This document shows, piece by piece, positions 28,810 through 38,473 of a stretch of 64,000 nt of DNA. A program made the position numbers and the translations under genes. The DNA is from an uncultured Flaviramulus sp. GTDB lineage: Bacteria > Bacteroidota > Bacteroidia > Flavobacteriales > Flavobacteriaceae. The notes under the pieces are model-generated. The model was not told where the DNA came from and did not search any database. It worked only from the letters and a program-made list of their open reading frames with translations. The stretch lies in the NCBI GenBank assembly GCA_947495125.1, contig CANLXL010000003.1, positions 523,086 to 587,085 of the forward strand, given 5' to 3'. The first letter of the stretch is position 1, and each line of letters begins with the position of its first letter.

Positions 28810-31239
28810 ATGATAAGAAACTATTTCAAAATCGCATTTCGAAATTTTAAAAAAGACAAAAGCTTTACGTTTATAAACCTGTTAGGTTTAGCCACGGGCT
28901 TTGCCATTACCTTACTTATTATTCAATACGTGAGATTTGAGTTTAGCTATGAAAACGCACATGTAAACACTGATAGACTTGTACGCTTAACTATGGATTA
29001 TATGGATGGCGAAACCGTAACCGCTCAAGATTGTGAAACAAATCCGCCAACGGGAGCACTGGTATTGGCAGAAATACCGGAAGTAGAAAACTTTACCAGA
29101 GCTTACCCCATAGGTGAACCCAATGTTAATATTGCCATAGGAAACGAACATTTTATATTAGAAAAACTGTACGCCGTTGATCATTCTTTTTTTGATATGT
29201 TCTCTTACCCATTAATATATGGTTCAAAGAAGGATATTTTTAAACAACCCAATCAAGCGGTTTTAACAGAAACAACAGCACTTAAATACTTTAACAAAAA
29301 AGATGTTGTTGGAGAAACATTGGAAATTCCTTTTGCAAAAGGACCAGTACTATTAGATATTGTTGGGGTTGTGGCCGATAGCCCCCCAAATACGCATTTA
29401 AAGTTTAATATGCTTTTGTCTTATCCAACCATGTTATCCGATAAAGCGATGTTAGAAGAATATGGTGAAACTGAAGACAATTGGGGTGGTAACAATACAT
29501 TAACTTATTTGCTATTAGCACCAAATACAAGTTATGAAGGTTTTACATCATCACTTTTAGCTTTGAATAAACGCATGGAAGTTGAAATGAATTTTAAAAA
29601 TCAACGCATCATTGGACAGAAGATTGGGGATATCCATTTATATTCACACAAAACCTTCGAAACCGAACCTAACGGCAAAGCTTCTTCGGTGTTTTTTCTA
29701 TTAGGGGTGGCTTTTTTAGTCATTATCAGTGCTTTTGTAAATTACATCAATTTAGCGACGTCTAAAGCGTTAGATAGAGCGAAAGAAGTTGGTATTCGCA
29801 AAGTGGTGGGGTCAACCAAAAGTCAATTAAGAGTTCAGTTTTTAATAGAATCACTGCTCATTAATTTTTGTGCAGGAATCTTTGCCGTACTATTAATTTT
29901 AGTTGCCAAATCTAAGTTTATTCAGGTGTCTGGGTTACCTGTAGACTTTAGTATTTTTGGTGATACCTTCTTTTGGATGATACTTGGTGTTTTTATCCTA
30001 TTAGGAGTTTTGTTTTCAGGGATATACCCCGCGTTGGTTTTATCGTCGTTTAAACCATCATCTGTACTAAAAGGAGCCTTTACGCATTCAACACAAGGTG
30101 CATTTCTTCGTAAATCTTTAGTGGTTTTTCAATTTGCAATTACCATTATTTTACTCATTCAAATTTTCACGATTAATCAGCAATTAGAATTTCTGCGAAA
30201 TATAGATCTGGGCGTAAATACCGATAAAACTATAGTTGTAGGCGCCCCTACACAGAATACCGACCGTGAAAATTATAGTGTTTTCAAACAAGAATTATTG
30301 GCAAATGCTTCCATACATTCAGTCGCGCTTTCTGGTGCTGTGCCCGGACAAATGGCAAGTCAAATGGGTACAACTACGGGGATTAACTTATCTGAAATCA
30401 TTGAAGACCATAACTACAATTTTTATATGACTCAGATTGATGCCAATTTTATTCCAGTGATGGGGATGACATTAATAGGTGGTAACAATTTTGATGAGAC
30501 CAGCCATCCCGATAAGAAAGAAGTTATCGTTAATGAAGAAGCCATTCGTCTCTGGGGAATTCCTGAAACCAAGGATGCCATAGGTAGAAAATTAAAGTTT
30601 TGGGGAAGTGAATGGACGATAAAAGGGGTTGTTAAAAACTATCATCAGGAATCGGCAAAATCGGCTCATATACCTATTATACACAGATACTCGAATTACT
30701 TTGGAGGTTTTGCAAGTATAAGATTTACGGGTAATAATATTAAAGCACAAATTGCGCAGATAGAAGACACTTATAAATCGATTTTTCCAACGGCACCATT
30801 CTCATATTTTTTTATGGACAACGAATATGATAAACAGTTTAAAGCCGATATGCAATTTCAGGATGTATTTAGTGTACTTACAGGCTTTGCCATTTTAATT
30901 GCTTGCTTAGGGCTGTTTGGTCTGGCATCATTTACCGTTTTGAAGAGAAAAAAAGAAATCGGAATTAGAAAGGTCATAGGGGCAAGCGTCATGAACATTT
31001 TGGTATTACTATCTAAAAACTTTATTCAAACCGTTCTTATTGCCATGCTTTTTGGTGTTCCCATTACCTATTGGTTAGCGAAAAGATGGTTGGAAAATTT
31101 CGCGTTTCGAATCGAATTGGATATATGGTTATTTATAGCTCCTATTATGTTGGTATTGATATTAGTGATTTTTTCGATTAGTATTAAAACGATCAATGCG
31201 GCTATTGTAAACCCGGTGGAATCTTTAAAGGATGAATAA
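28810..31239 (+). CDS. MacB/FtsX-type ABC permease 7 of 15
   Basis: This 809-residue copy has no close sibling in the array. Coupling motifs are EVGIRKVVG and EIGIRKVIG. The tail NPVESLKDE is intermediate between the NPAKYLKDE of permeases 1-2 and the NPIKSLKTE of later copies. The otherwise conserved Gly-Arg-x-Phe turn in the second periplasmic domain (AGRNF, EGRDF and so on in the other copies) is changed to GGNNF here. The first domain ends with SPPNTHLKFNMLLSY. A 36-nt gap precedes it and an 11-nt gap follows. Confidence 0.92.
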   Translation: MIRNYFKIAFRNFKKDKSFTFINLLGLATGFAITLLIIQYVRFEFSYENAHVNTDRLVRLTMDYMDGETVTAQDCETNPPTGALVLAEIPEVENFTRAYPIGEPNVNIAIGNEHFILEKLYAVDHSFFDMFSYPLIYGSKKDIFKQPNQAVLTETTALKYFNKKDVVGETLEIPFAKGPVLLDIVGVVADSPPNTHLKFNMLLSYPTMLSDKAMLEEYGETEDNWGGNNTLTYLLLAPNTSYEGFTSSLLALNKRMEVEMNFKNQRIIGQKIGDIHLYSHKTFETEPNGKASSVFFLLGVAFLVIISAFVNYINLATSKALDRAKEVGIRKVVGSTKSQLRVQFLIESLLINFCAGIFAVLLILVAKSKFIQVSGLPVDFSIFGDTFFWMILGVFILLGVLFSGIYPALVLSSFKPSSVLKGAFTHSTQGAFLRKSLVVFQFAITIILLIQIFTINQQLEFLRNIDLGVNTDKTIVVGAPTQNTDRENYSVFKQELLANASIHSVALSGAVPGQMASQMGTTTGINLSEIIEDHNYNFYMTQIDANFIPVMGMTLIGGNNFDETSHPDKKEVIVNEEAIRLWGIPETKDAIGRKLKFWGSEWTIKGVVKNYHQESAKSAHIPIIHRYSNYFGGFASIRFTGNNIKAQIAQIEDTYKSIFPTAPFSYFFMDNEYDKQFKADMQFQDVFSVLTGFAILIACLGLFGLASFTVLKRKKEIGIRKVIGASVMNILVLLSKNFIQTVLIAMLFGVPITYWLAKRWLENFAFRIELDIWLFIAPIMLVLILVIFSISIKTINAAIVNPVESLKDE

Positions 31240-31250
31240 AATAAATAATC

Positions 31251-33662
31251 ATGTTTAGAAATTATTTTAAAATCGCGTGGCGGAATTTAAGTAAGAACAA
31301 GGCCATATCCTTCATTAATATTTTTGGCTTAGCCATTGGGATAGCTTCCTGTTTGCTCATTATGTTATTTGTGACCGACGAGCTAAGCTATGATCGTTTT
31401 AATGAGAAAGCGAACGACATTGTTAGAGTCGTTCTTAAGGCGAACCTCAATGGTAATGATGTCAAAGAGGTTACAGTCATGGCTCCTATGGGGCAGACCT
31501 TAGTCAATGAATTTTCGGAAGTTGAGCAAGCGACCAGAATAAGAACCATGCCGTTTCCAAGAGTAAGTTATAATAACAAAACCTATAGAAATGGAAATTC
31601 GGTTTATGTAGATCCGAATTTCTTTGACGTTTTTTCCTTAACCATTCGTAAAGGTGATGCAGTGTCGCCTTTGAAGCATCCTTATTCTGTGGTTATTCCT
31701 AAAAGTGAGGCTGAAAAATATTTTGGTAGTGAAGATATCGCTATAGGAAAGGTATTGTATTTAGAAGGGCATGAACAGCCTTATAAGGTTACAGCGGTTA
31801 TTGATGACATCCCAAAAAACTCACATTTTAATTTTGATATGTTTGTTTCTATGGAAGGTTATAACGATGCTAAGTCAACAACATGGACCAGCTCTAATTA
31901 CTTCACATACCTCGTGCTAAAAAAAGACTATGACTACACCAAATTAGAATCGAAACTACCGGAGATCATAAAAAAATACATGGGACCTCAAATACAAAAA
32001 ATGATGGGGGTTACGTATGAAGAGTTTACAAAAAAAAATAAGATAGGCTTTTTTCTACAACCATTAACATCGATTCATTTTGATACCGATTTTCCCGTTG
32101 CTCCACAATTCGAAAAAGGAGGAAATATTAAATACGTTTATATTTTTAGTGCTGTCGCCCTTTTTATGCTGCTCATTGCTTGTATTAACTTTATGAACCT
32201 ATCAACCGCTGCGGCGGCAAAAAGAGCCAAAGAAGTTGGAGTTAAAAAAGTACTGGGGTCAAAAAAGAGTCAATTGATCGGGCAATTTTTATCAGAATCT
32301 TTTATTATAGCTGCGATATCCATGTGCATTGCCGGCGTTCTGTTAGTTATGTTTCTGCCATTGTTCAATACCTTATCAGGTAAGCAATTGGAACTCTCGA
32401 ACTTACTCACACCCAACACTTTTTTCACACTTTTACTATTAGTGCTAGCTGTTGGGCTATTTTCAGGAAGTTATCCTGCATTCTACCTTTCGTCGTTTAA
32501 ACCTATAACTGCCTTAAAGAACAAGTTTTACGGTACAGGAAAAACCAAAAGTGTTAGAAGGGCACTGGTAGTTTTTCAATTTGTGATATCTGCAGGTTTA
32601 ATATTTGCAACGTTGACTGTAAGCGAACAAATGTCTTTTATTCAAAATAAACAATTAGGATATGAAAAAGATGGCTTGTTGGTATTACGAGAAGCTTCAA
32701 GGTTAGGTGTTAACACCAACGCTTTTAAAAATGACATTCAAAACGATTCAAGGGTTATCAGTGTAACACGTTCATCTTTTGTTCCGGCCGGGTTTTCTGA
32801 CACCAGTTCCGGAGGCATATATAAGGATGGTGAGCTCAAAAGATTAACATCCATCTATCATATTGATGAGACCTATATCTCCACAATGGGAATGGAATTG
32901 ATAGCCGGTAGAAATTTTTCTAAAGATTTCGGTTCTGATTCCTTAACAGCGATCATCAATGAAAGTGCAGTTAAAGCACTTGGACTTGGAAAAGATCCTT
33001 TAGGGAAATCTTTTGTGATCAGTGCGAACAATAAACAACCTCTAACCGTAGTAGGCATTGTTAAAGATTTTCATTTTCGTTCCTTATATCAACCCATTGA
33101 ACCTCTTGTTATGTTAAATCAAGTATATGGTGGACTTATAGTAAAGACAAAAACTTCGAAAATGGCTGAACTGATACCAAGTCTGGAAGAGAAATGGGAG
33201 GCCTATGGAACGGGCGAGCCACTCCACTATACCTTATTAGATGAGTCTTACAATCAAACATACCTTACAGAAGGAAAAATGGGAACCTTGTTGAATGTTT
33301 TCGCCTTACTCACCATTTTCGTAGCCTGTTTAGGTTTGTTTGGTTTGGTGACATTTATTGCAGAACAACGATTCAAGGAAATTGGCATCCGAAAAGTACT
33401 GGGTTCTTCTGTAACGCAAATTGTAGGGTTATTAACCAAAGGCTTTTTAAGCTTGGTATTGATCTCAATGCTGATTGTTTTTCCCTTAGCTTATTACTTT
33501 ATGGAGAAATGGCTTCAAGGGTTTGCATATCATGTAGAAATTAAATGGTGGGTGTTTGCTTTAACAGGTATAATAACCATGCTAATCGCATTCATAACCA
33601 TCAGTTTTAAGAGCTTTAAAGCAGCAACGGTTAATCCGATAAATAGTTTAAAAACAGAATAA
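31251..33662 (+). CDS. MacB/FtsX-type ABC permease 8 of 15
   Basis: The 803-residue protein starts MFRNYFKIAWRNL. Coupling motifs are EVGVKKVLG and EIGIRKVLG. The first periplasmic domain ends in a Lys-rich stretch containing MMGVTYEEFTKKNKIGFFLQ, which resembles the corresponding MPGITEESF region of permease 15, and both share the pattern DSL-x3-INESAV after the Gly-Arg-x-Phe turn. They are probably sisters now separated by six genes. The tail is NPINSLKTE. The next gene begins 2 nt after the stop (TAATTATG). Confidence 0.92.
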   Translation: MFRNYFKIAWRNLSKNKAISFINIFGLAIGIASCLLIMLFVTDELSYDRFNEKANDIVRVVLKANLNGNDVKEVTVMAPMGQTLVNEFSEVEQATRIRTMPFPRVSYNNKTYRNGNSVYVDPNFFDVFSLTIRKGDAVSPLKHPYSVVIPKSEAEKYFGSEDIAIGKVLYLEGHEQPYKVTAVIDDIPKNSHFNFDMFVSMEGYNDAKSTTWTSSNYFTYLVLKKDYDYTKLESKLPEIIKKYMGPQIQKMMGVTYEEFTKKNKIGFFLQPLTSIHFDTDFPVAPQFEKGGNIKYVYIFSAVALFMLLIACINFMNLSTAAAAKRAKEVGVKKVLGSKKSQLIGQFLSESFIIAAISMCIAGVLLVMFLPLFNTLSGKQLELSNLLTPNTFFTLLLLVLAVGLFSGSYPAFYLSSFKPITALKNKFYGTGKTKSVRRALVVFQFVISAGLIFATLTVSEQMSFIQNKQLGYEKDGLLVLREASRLGVNTNAFKNDIQNDSRVISVTRSSFVPAGFSDTSSGGIYKDGELKRLTSIYHIDETYISTMGMELIAGRNFSKDFGSDSLTAIINESAVKALGLGKDPLGKSFVISANNKQPLTVVGIVKDFHFRSLYQPIEPLVMLNQVYGGLIVKTKTSKMAELIPSLEEKWEAYGTGEPLHYTLLDESYNQTYLTEGKMGTLLNVFALLTIFVACLGLFGLVTFIAEQRFKEIGIRKVLGSSVTQIVGLLTKGFLSLVLISMLIVFPLAYYFMEKWLQGFAYHVEIKWWVFALTGIITMLIAFITISFKSFKAATVNPINSLKTE

Positions 33663-33664
33663 TT

Positions 33665-36046
33665 ATGCTTAGAAATTATTTTAAAATCGCTTGGCGGAAC
33701 ATCCTTATTAATAAGGGTTCGTCTGCTATTAATATTGGTGGTCTTGCCGTTGGAATGACCGTGGTTATGCTCATTGGGTTATGGATTTATAACGAATTGT
33801 CATTCAATAAATACCATGACAATTATGACAAGATCGTTCAGGTGATGCAGCATCAAACCTATAATGATGTTATAGGAACTCAAGTTGCCAACCCTGCAAG
33901 GATGGGGGAAGCCATTCGAAATGAATATGGAAGTGATTTCAAATATGTATTACAAGCCTCTTGGAATTACGACCACGCTTTAAGCTATAAGGATAAAGTC
34001 TTCTTTAAACCTGGAAGTTACTTCGAACCGGAGGTCACCGAAATGCTAACCCTTAAAATGATTCATGGTCATAGAGACGGGTTAAATGAAATGCGCTCTA
34101 TCATGCTATCACAATCGGTTGCTGAATTGTTTTTTGGAACCGATGATCCCGTCGGAGAAATTATGAAACTTGATGTCAATATCGACGTAAAAGTAACCGG
34201 TGTTTATGAAGATCTACCGGATGCTACCACACTTCAATCTCTTAAATTTATTGTGCCATGGGATTTGTATTTAAATTACAATGCATGGATCAAAGATATG
34301 GATGATCCCTGGGGCAGTAATTTTACGCAGACCTATGCGCAGCTTGCTGAAAATTCTAATCTCGAAACCGTATCTCACAAAATAAAAGATGTAAAATTAA
34401 CCAAAGTTAGCGAAGAAGGAAAGCGCTATAATCCTCAGGTCTTCTTACACCCCATGTCTAAGTGGCATTTGCATTCAAATTTTGAAAATGGTGTCAATAC
34501 AGGAGGAAGAATAGATAACGTCTGGTTATTTGGTATTATTGGTGTTTTTGTGTTGCTCCTTGCCTGTATCAATTTTATGAATTTAAGTACTGCCAGATCT
34601 GAAAAAAGAGCCAAAGAAGTTGGAATACGAAAAGTGGTTGGTTCGAGACGTATTCAGCTTATTATACAGTTTTTTAGTGAATCTGTATTGATTGCATTAA
34701 TTGCCTTTGTTTTTTCTGTTGTACTGGCGGTACTTATTTTACCTTTCTTTAATCAGATTGCAGATTCGAAAATTACCATACTTTGGGCAAACCCATTGTT
34801 TTGGGCTCTGGGGATTGGTTTGAGTATATTAACAGGGTTCTTTGCCGGCGTATATCCCGCTTTATATTTATCGTCATTCAGGCCTATAAAAGTATTAAAG
34901 GGAAGCATTCGAATAGGGCGTTATGCTGCGACTCCCAGAAAAATATTGGTAACGTCTCAATTTGCGATTTCCATTACCTTAATCATTGGAACTATAGTGG
35001 TATACCAACAAATCCAGCATGCTCAAAACAGGCCTTTGGGTTATGAGAAAAATGGATTAATAAGTATTAATACATCTGAAGAAACCCACAAACATATCGA
35101 GGTGATCAGATCAACCTTAAAAGGGAATGGAGCCATTATTGAAATGACGGAAACCACAAGTCCCATGACCGCCGTTTACAACACTAACGGAGGCTTTGAT
35201 TGGGAAGGGAAAGATCCCAATCTTCCGGTTGACTTCCCCAATAATGCCGTTACCGAAGAATATGGAAAAACCATTGGCTGGAAGATTAAAGAAGGGAGAG
35301 ATTTTTCACGAGACTTTGGAACAGACTCTTTGGCTTACATTTTAAATGAATCTGCAGCTAAATTTATGAACTTAAAGGATCCTGTTGGAAAAACCTTGCG
35401 CTGGGGCAAGAGATCGTTTACCATCATTGGGGTTGTTGAAGATATGCTGATACAATCACCTTATAAACCGGTAAGACCATCATTATTTCATCTTTTAAGA
35501 CGACAAGAGAACTCTTTTATTTTAAAATTGAACCCGGAAATGCCGGTTAATGAGTCTATGGCTAAAGTAGAAGCCGTGTTTAAAAATTACAATACTTCAA
35601 TTCCTTTTGTGGCCACCTTTGTCGATGAAGAGTTTGATAAAAAATTTGGTAATGAAAGACGCATCGGACAACTGGCCGCCTTTTTTACGTTTTTAGCCAT
35701 TTTTATTTCCTGTTTAGGGTTATTTGGCCTGGCATCTTATGTGGCTGAACAACGCACCAAGGAAATTGGGATTCGAAAAGTTCTGGGTGCAACCGTTGTG
35801 AAGCTATGGAATATGTTATCGAGGGACTTTCTTATCCTGGTCATGATTGCCTGTGCTATTGCGGTTCCTGTAGCTTATTATATTATGGATGGCTGGCTTG
35901 AAAAGTTTGATTATCGTACTTCGATCTCCTGGTGGATCTCAATATTTGCTTCTGTAGGAGCGGTGGTCATCACCATCGTTACAGTAAGCTATCAGGCCTT
36001 AAAAGCAGCTAAAGCCAATCCTATTAAAAGTTTAAAAACAGAATAG
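33665..36046 (+). CDS. MacB/FtsX-type ABC permease 9 of 15
   Basis: This 793-residue copy pairs with permease 14. Both have the helix 1 pattern (A/G)V/MAV-type followed by IGLWIY(N/D)E, an IEFIAPW/KFIVPW element, HPM-x-WHL and the FENGVNTGGRI / WKNGVNVGGFI block. The second periplasmic domain includes TSPMTAVYNTNGGFDWEGK, again parallel to SSPLTEVWSGGSGFEWQGK in permease 14. Coupling motifs EVGIRKVVG and EIGIRKVLG are intact. The first 35 nt of coding sequence are identical to those of permeases 10 and 11. It abuts permeases 8 and 10 with 2-nt gaps. Confidence 0.93.
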   Translation: MLRNYFKIAWRNILINKGSSAINIGGLAVGMTVVMLIGLWIYNELSFNKYHDNYDKIVQVMQHQTYNDVIGTQVANPARMGEAIRNEYGSDFKYVLQASWNYDHALSYKDKVFFKPGSYFEPEVTEMLTLKMIHGHRDGLNEMRSIMLSQSVAELFFGTDDPVGEIMKLDVNIDVKVTGVYEDLPDATTLQSLKFIVPWDLYLNYNAWIKDMDDPWGSNFTQTYAQLAENSNLETVSHKIKDVKLTKVSEEGKRYNPQVFLHPMSKWHLHSNFENGVNTGGRIDNVWLFGIIGVFVLLLACINFMNLSTARSEKRAKEVGIRKVVGSRRIQLIIQFFSESVLIALIAFVFSVVLAVLILPFFNQIADSKITILWANPLFWALGIGLSILTGFFAGVYPALYLSSFRPIKVLKGSIRIGRYAATPRKILVTSQFAISITLIIGTIVVYQQIQHAQNRPLGYEKNGLISINTSEETHKHIEVIRSTLKGNGAIIEMTETTSPMTAVYNTNGGFDWEGKDPNLPVDFPNNAVTEEYGKTIGWKIKEGRDFSRDFGTDSLAYILNESAAKFMNLKDPVGKTLRWGKRSFTIIGVVEDMLIQSPYKPVRPSLFHLLRRQENSFILKLNPEMPVNESMAKVEAVFKNYNTSIPFVATFVDEEFDKKFGNERRIGQLAAFFTFLAIFISCLGLFGLASYVAEQRTKEIGIRKVLGATVVKLWNMLSRDFLILVMIACAIAVPVAYYIMDGWLEKFDYRTSISWWISIFASVGAVVITIVTVSYQALKAAKANPIKSLKTE

Positions 36047-36086
36047 TCATGCTTAGAAATTATTTTAAAATCGCTTGGCGGAATTT
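36032..36086 (+). repeat. 55-bp junction repeat, copy 1 (permease 9/10)
   Basis: Bases 36032-36086 are identical to 38419-38473 (offset 2387). The tract covers the last codons of one permease (ending AAAACAGAATAG), the 2-nt gap and the first 38 nt of the next. It marks the stop/start junction as a duplication breakpoint or recombination target. Confidence 0.85.
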
Positions 36087-38433
36087 TATTAAAAATGGAG
36101 CCTATTCCTTTATAAACCTTAGCGGTCTTACAATCGGGTTGACCTGCTTTATTTTGATTGCCTTATATATACAATATGAACTAAGCTACGATCTACAGCA
36201 TAAAAATGTAGATAACATTTACCGCATTGTACAACAACAAAAAGGTAACGAATATCAAGGTAGTGATATGATGGTGCCAACGCCGTTACCATTAGGAAAA
36301 TCATTGAAGGAAGATTTCCCTGAAGTATTGGCGATAACCAATTTAAATGTTTGGGGCGCATTACTTATTAAGGATAAAGAGTCATTTCCTCAAAGAGGCC
36401 TGCTTAGCGATAAGCATATATTTGATGTTTTTACCATTCCGGTTATAGAAGGAGAAGGAAAAGAAGCATTAGATGACCCAAATTCTATTTTGTTGACTGC
36501 TTCTTTGGCAAAAAAGATTTTTGGTGATATATCCCCGATTGGCCAAACATTGGTGTACAATAGTACGGAAACTGTAGAGGTAAAAGGATTGATCGCAGAT
36601 CCCCCAAAAAACCAACATTTTTCTTATGACTATATCGTTTCAGCGAAAATTTGGCCTCAATATGAACATGATGTGGGTAGATGGAATAGTAATAATTATC
36701 GCACGTATATGGTTTTGGCTGAAGGTACAGATATAAATGCTTTCGAAGAAAAAATGAAAGTTTATGAAAACATTACGAAGCCTATATATCAACAATCGAA
36801 CTTTGAATTTTTCCCGGAATATAAACTTCAGCCCCTAAAAAGCATTCATCTATATTCAAATATAAATCATGAAATAGAAGCAAACGGAGATATTAAATAT
36901 GTTTACCTCTTTGCGTTCATCGGTTTTATTATTTTAATTCTGGCGTCTATTAATTATACAAACCTTACAACTGCCCGATCATTGCAGAGAGTCAAGGAGA
37001 TTGGTGTTTCTAAGGTAATGGGTGCAAGCAAACTACAGTTGATAGGTCAGTTTTTGGGAGAAGCCATAATGTTTACCGTAATTAGTTTTATTATTGCTTT
37101 AGTTCTCGTGTTATTAGTATTGCCAACTTATAATGAATTAATAGGCAAAAATATTTCCTTTTCAATTTTTAATAATAGTGAACTGATTCTTGCCATGTTT
37201 AGCATCGCTATTGTTGTTGGCGTTTTGTCAGGGTTGTATCCAGCCCTGTTTCTTTCTAAGTTGAATCCGGGTAACGCACTGAAAAATAATATATTAAAAG
37301 GGCCTCAGAGAGTGACAGGTGTTAGAAATGTATTGGTGACAGGCCAGTTTGTTGTGGCCATTACCTTGGCCATTGGAAGCATTATTATCTATCAGCAACT
37401 GCATTTTATCCAACATAAACATTTAGGGTTTAATAAGGATCGGGTGGTTCATGTAGGTTATGGGTCTAAGGAAATTTATGAAAATGAATCTGTAATTCGT
37501 TCAGAATTATTGAGTCACCCAAAAATTCAGAAAGTAGCTTTTAGCAACAGACTTCCTTTTGGAATCAATAGCTATGGAAATATTGACAGATGGGAAGGGA
37601 ACCCCGGGAATAAACAGTTGAATTTATATAGAAGTTATGTCGACTATGATTTTATCGATCTTTTTGAAATGGAACTCCTTGAAGGACGAAATTTTTCTCC
37701 AAAATTCCCCACAGATACTTTAGAAGCTTATATACTAAACGAGTCCGCCGTTAAGGCTTTAGGTTGGGAAACCGCAGTGGGAAAAAGTTTTGATGAGGGG
37801 CGTGTCATTGGAGTAATAAAAGATTTTCATTCGCAGACCTTTGACCAAAAAATAGAACCTCTTTTTATGGCCATGCGCAGACCATATAACAGGCATTATG
37901 GTCAGGCTATTGTGAAAATTAATGGTGATGATTTTTTAGAGACTAAAGCCTTTATTGAGAAAACCATGAAAAGCGTTGTTCCTTTAGCACCCTATGAGGC
38001 CAAATTTGTTAACGAATCTTACAATGTACAATACAAAACAGAACAAAAGCTTGGTCAGGCGTTTAATTTATTTACGCTCTTAGCCTTGTTTATTGCAAGT
38101 ATGGGGTTATTTGGACTTGTGTCCTTTACAGTGATTCAACGCACCAAGGAAATAGGAATCAGAAAAGTTTTAGGAGCATCCATTACGCGAATTGTTGGTT
38201 TATTGTCTGTCGATTTTATTAAGTTGGTTTTACTGGCACTTATAATTTCGATTCCAATAGCTTACTATGTTATGAATAAATGGCTCATGAATTTTGCCTA
38301 TAAAATTGATGTCAATTGGTGGGTATTTATAATTGTTGGAATTATCGTAATTGTAATAGCCTTTGTAACTATTAGTTTTCAAAGTATCAAGGCTGCGATT
38401 GTAAACCCTATAAAAAGCTTAAAAACAGAATAG
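36049..38433 (+). CDS. MacB/FtsX-type ABC permease 10 of 15
   Basis: At 794 residues this is the sister of permease 11. They share RIVQQQKGNE / RVIQQQKGNE in the first periplasmic domain, followed by a P-x-PL motif and a DFPEV / EFPEV block. The first coupling motif reads EIGVSKVMG, with Ser where nearly all copies have Arg or Lys; the second, EIGIRKVLG, is normal. If the basic residue contacts the ATPase, this half may couple differently. The second periplasmic domain has NIDRWEGNPGN, a looser form of the Trp-Gly motif. Both flanking gaps are 2 nt (TAGTCATG). Confidence 0.92.
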   Translation: MLRNYFKIAWRNFIKNGAYSFINLSGLTIGLTCFILIALYIQYELSYDLQHKNVDNIYRIVQQQKGNEYQGSDMMVPTPLPLGKSLKEDFPEVLAITNLNVWGALLIKDKESFPQRGLLSDKHIFDVFTIPVIEGEGKEALDDPNSILLTASLAKKIFGDISPIGQTLVYNSTETVEVKGLIADPPKNQHFSYDYIVSAKIWPQYEHDVGRWNSNNYRTYMVLAEGTDINAFEEKMKVYENITKPIYQQSNFEFFPEYKLQPLKSIHLYSNINHEIEANGDIKYVYLFAFIGFIILILASINYTNLTTARSLQRVKEIGVSKVMGASKLQLIGQFLGEAIMFTVISFIIALVLVLLVLPTYNELIGKNISFSIFNNSELILAMFSIAIVVGVLSGLYPALFLSKLNPGNALKNNILKGPQRVTGVRNVLVTGQFVVAITLAIGSIIIYQQLHFIQHKHLGFNKDRVVHVGYGSKEIYENESVIRSELLSHPKIQKVAFSNRLPFGINSYGNIDRWEGNPGNKQLNLYRSYVDYDFIDLFEMELLEGRNFSPKFPTDTLEAYILNESAVKALGWETAVGKSFDEGRVIGVIKDFHSQTFDQKIEPLFMAMRRPYNRHYGQAIVKINGDDFLETKAFIEKTMKSVVPLAPYEAKFVNESYNVQYKTEQKLGQAFNLFTLLALFIASMGLFGLVSFTVIQRTKEIGIRKVLGASITRIVGLLSVDFIKLVLLALIISIPIAYYVMNKWLMNFAYKIDVNWWVFIIVGIIVIVIAFVTISFQSIKAAIVNPIKSLKTE

Positions 38434-38473
38434 TCATGCTTAGAAATTATTTTAAAATCGCTTGGCGGAATTT
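38419..38473 (+). repeat. 55-bp junction repeat, copy 2 (permease 10/11)
   Basis: This is the second copy of the tract at 36032-36086, spanning the permease 10 stop and the permease 11 start. A shorter exact match (AAAACAGAATAGTCATG) recurs before permease 13, at 43215-43234. Confidence 0.85.

Noticed and set aside
34783..35046. 87-codon frame within permease 9
   Set aside because: It is out of frame inside an intact permease with no start signal or family resemblance.
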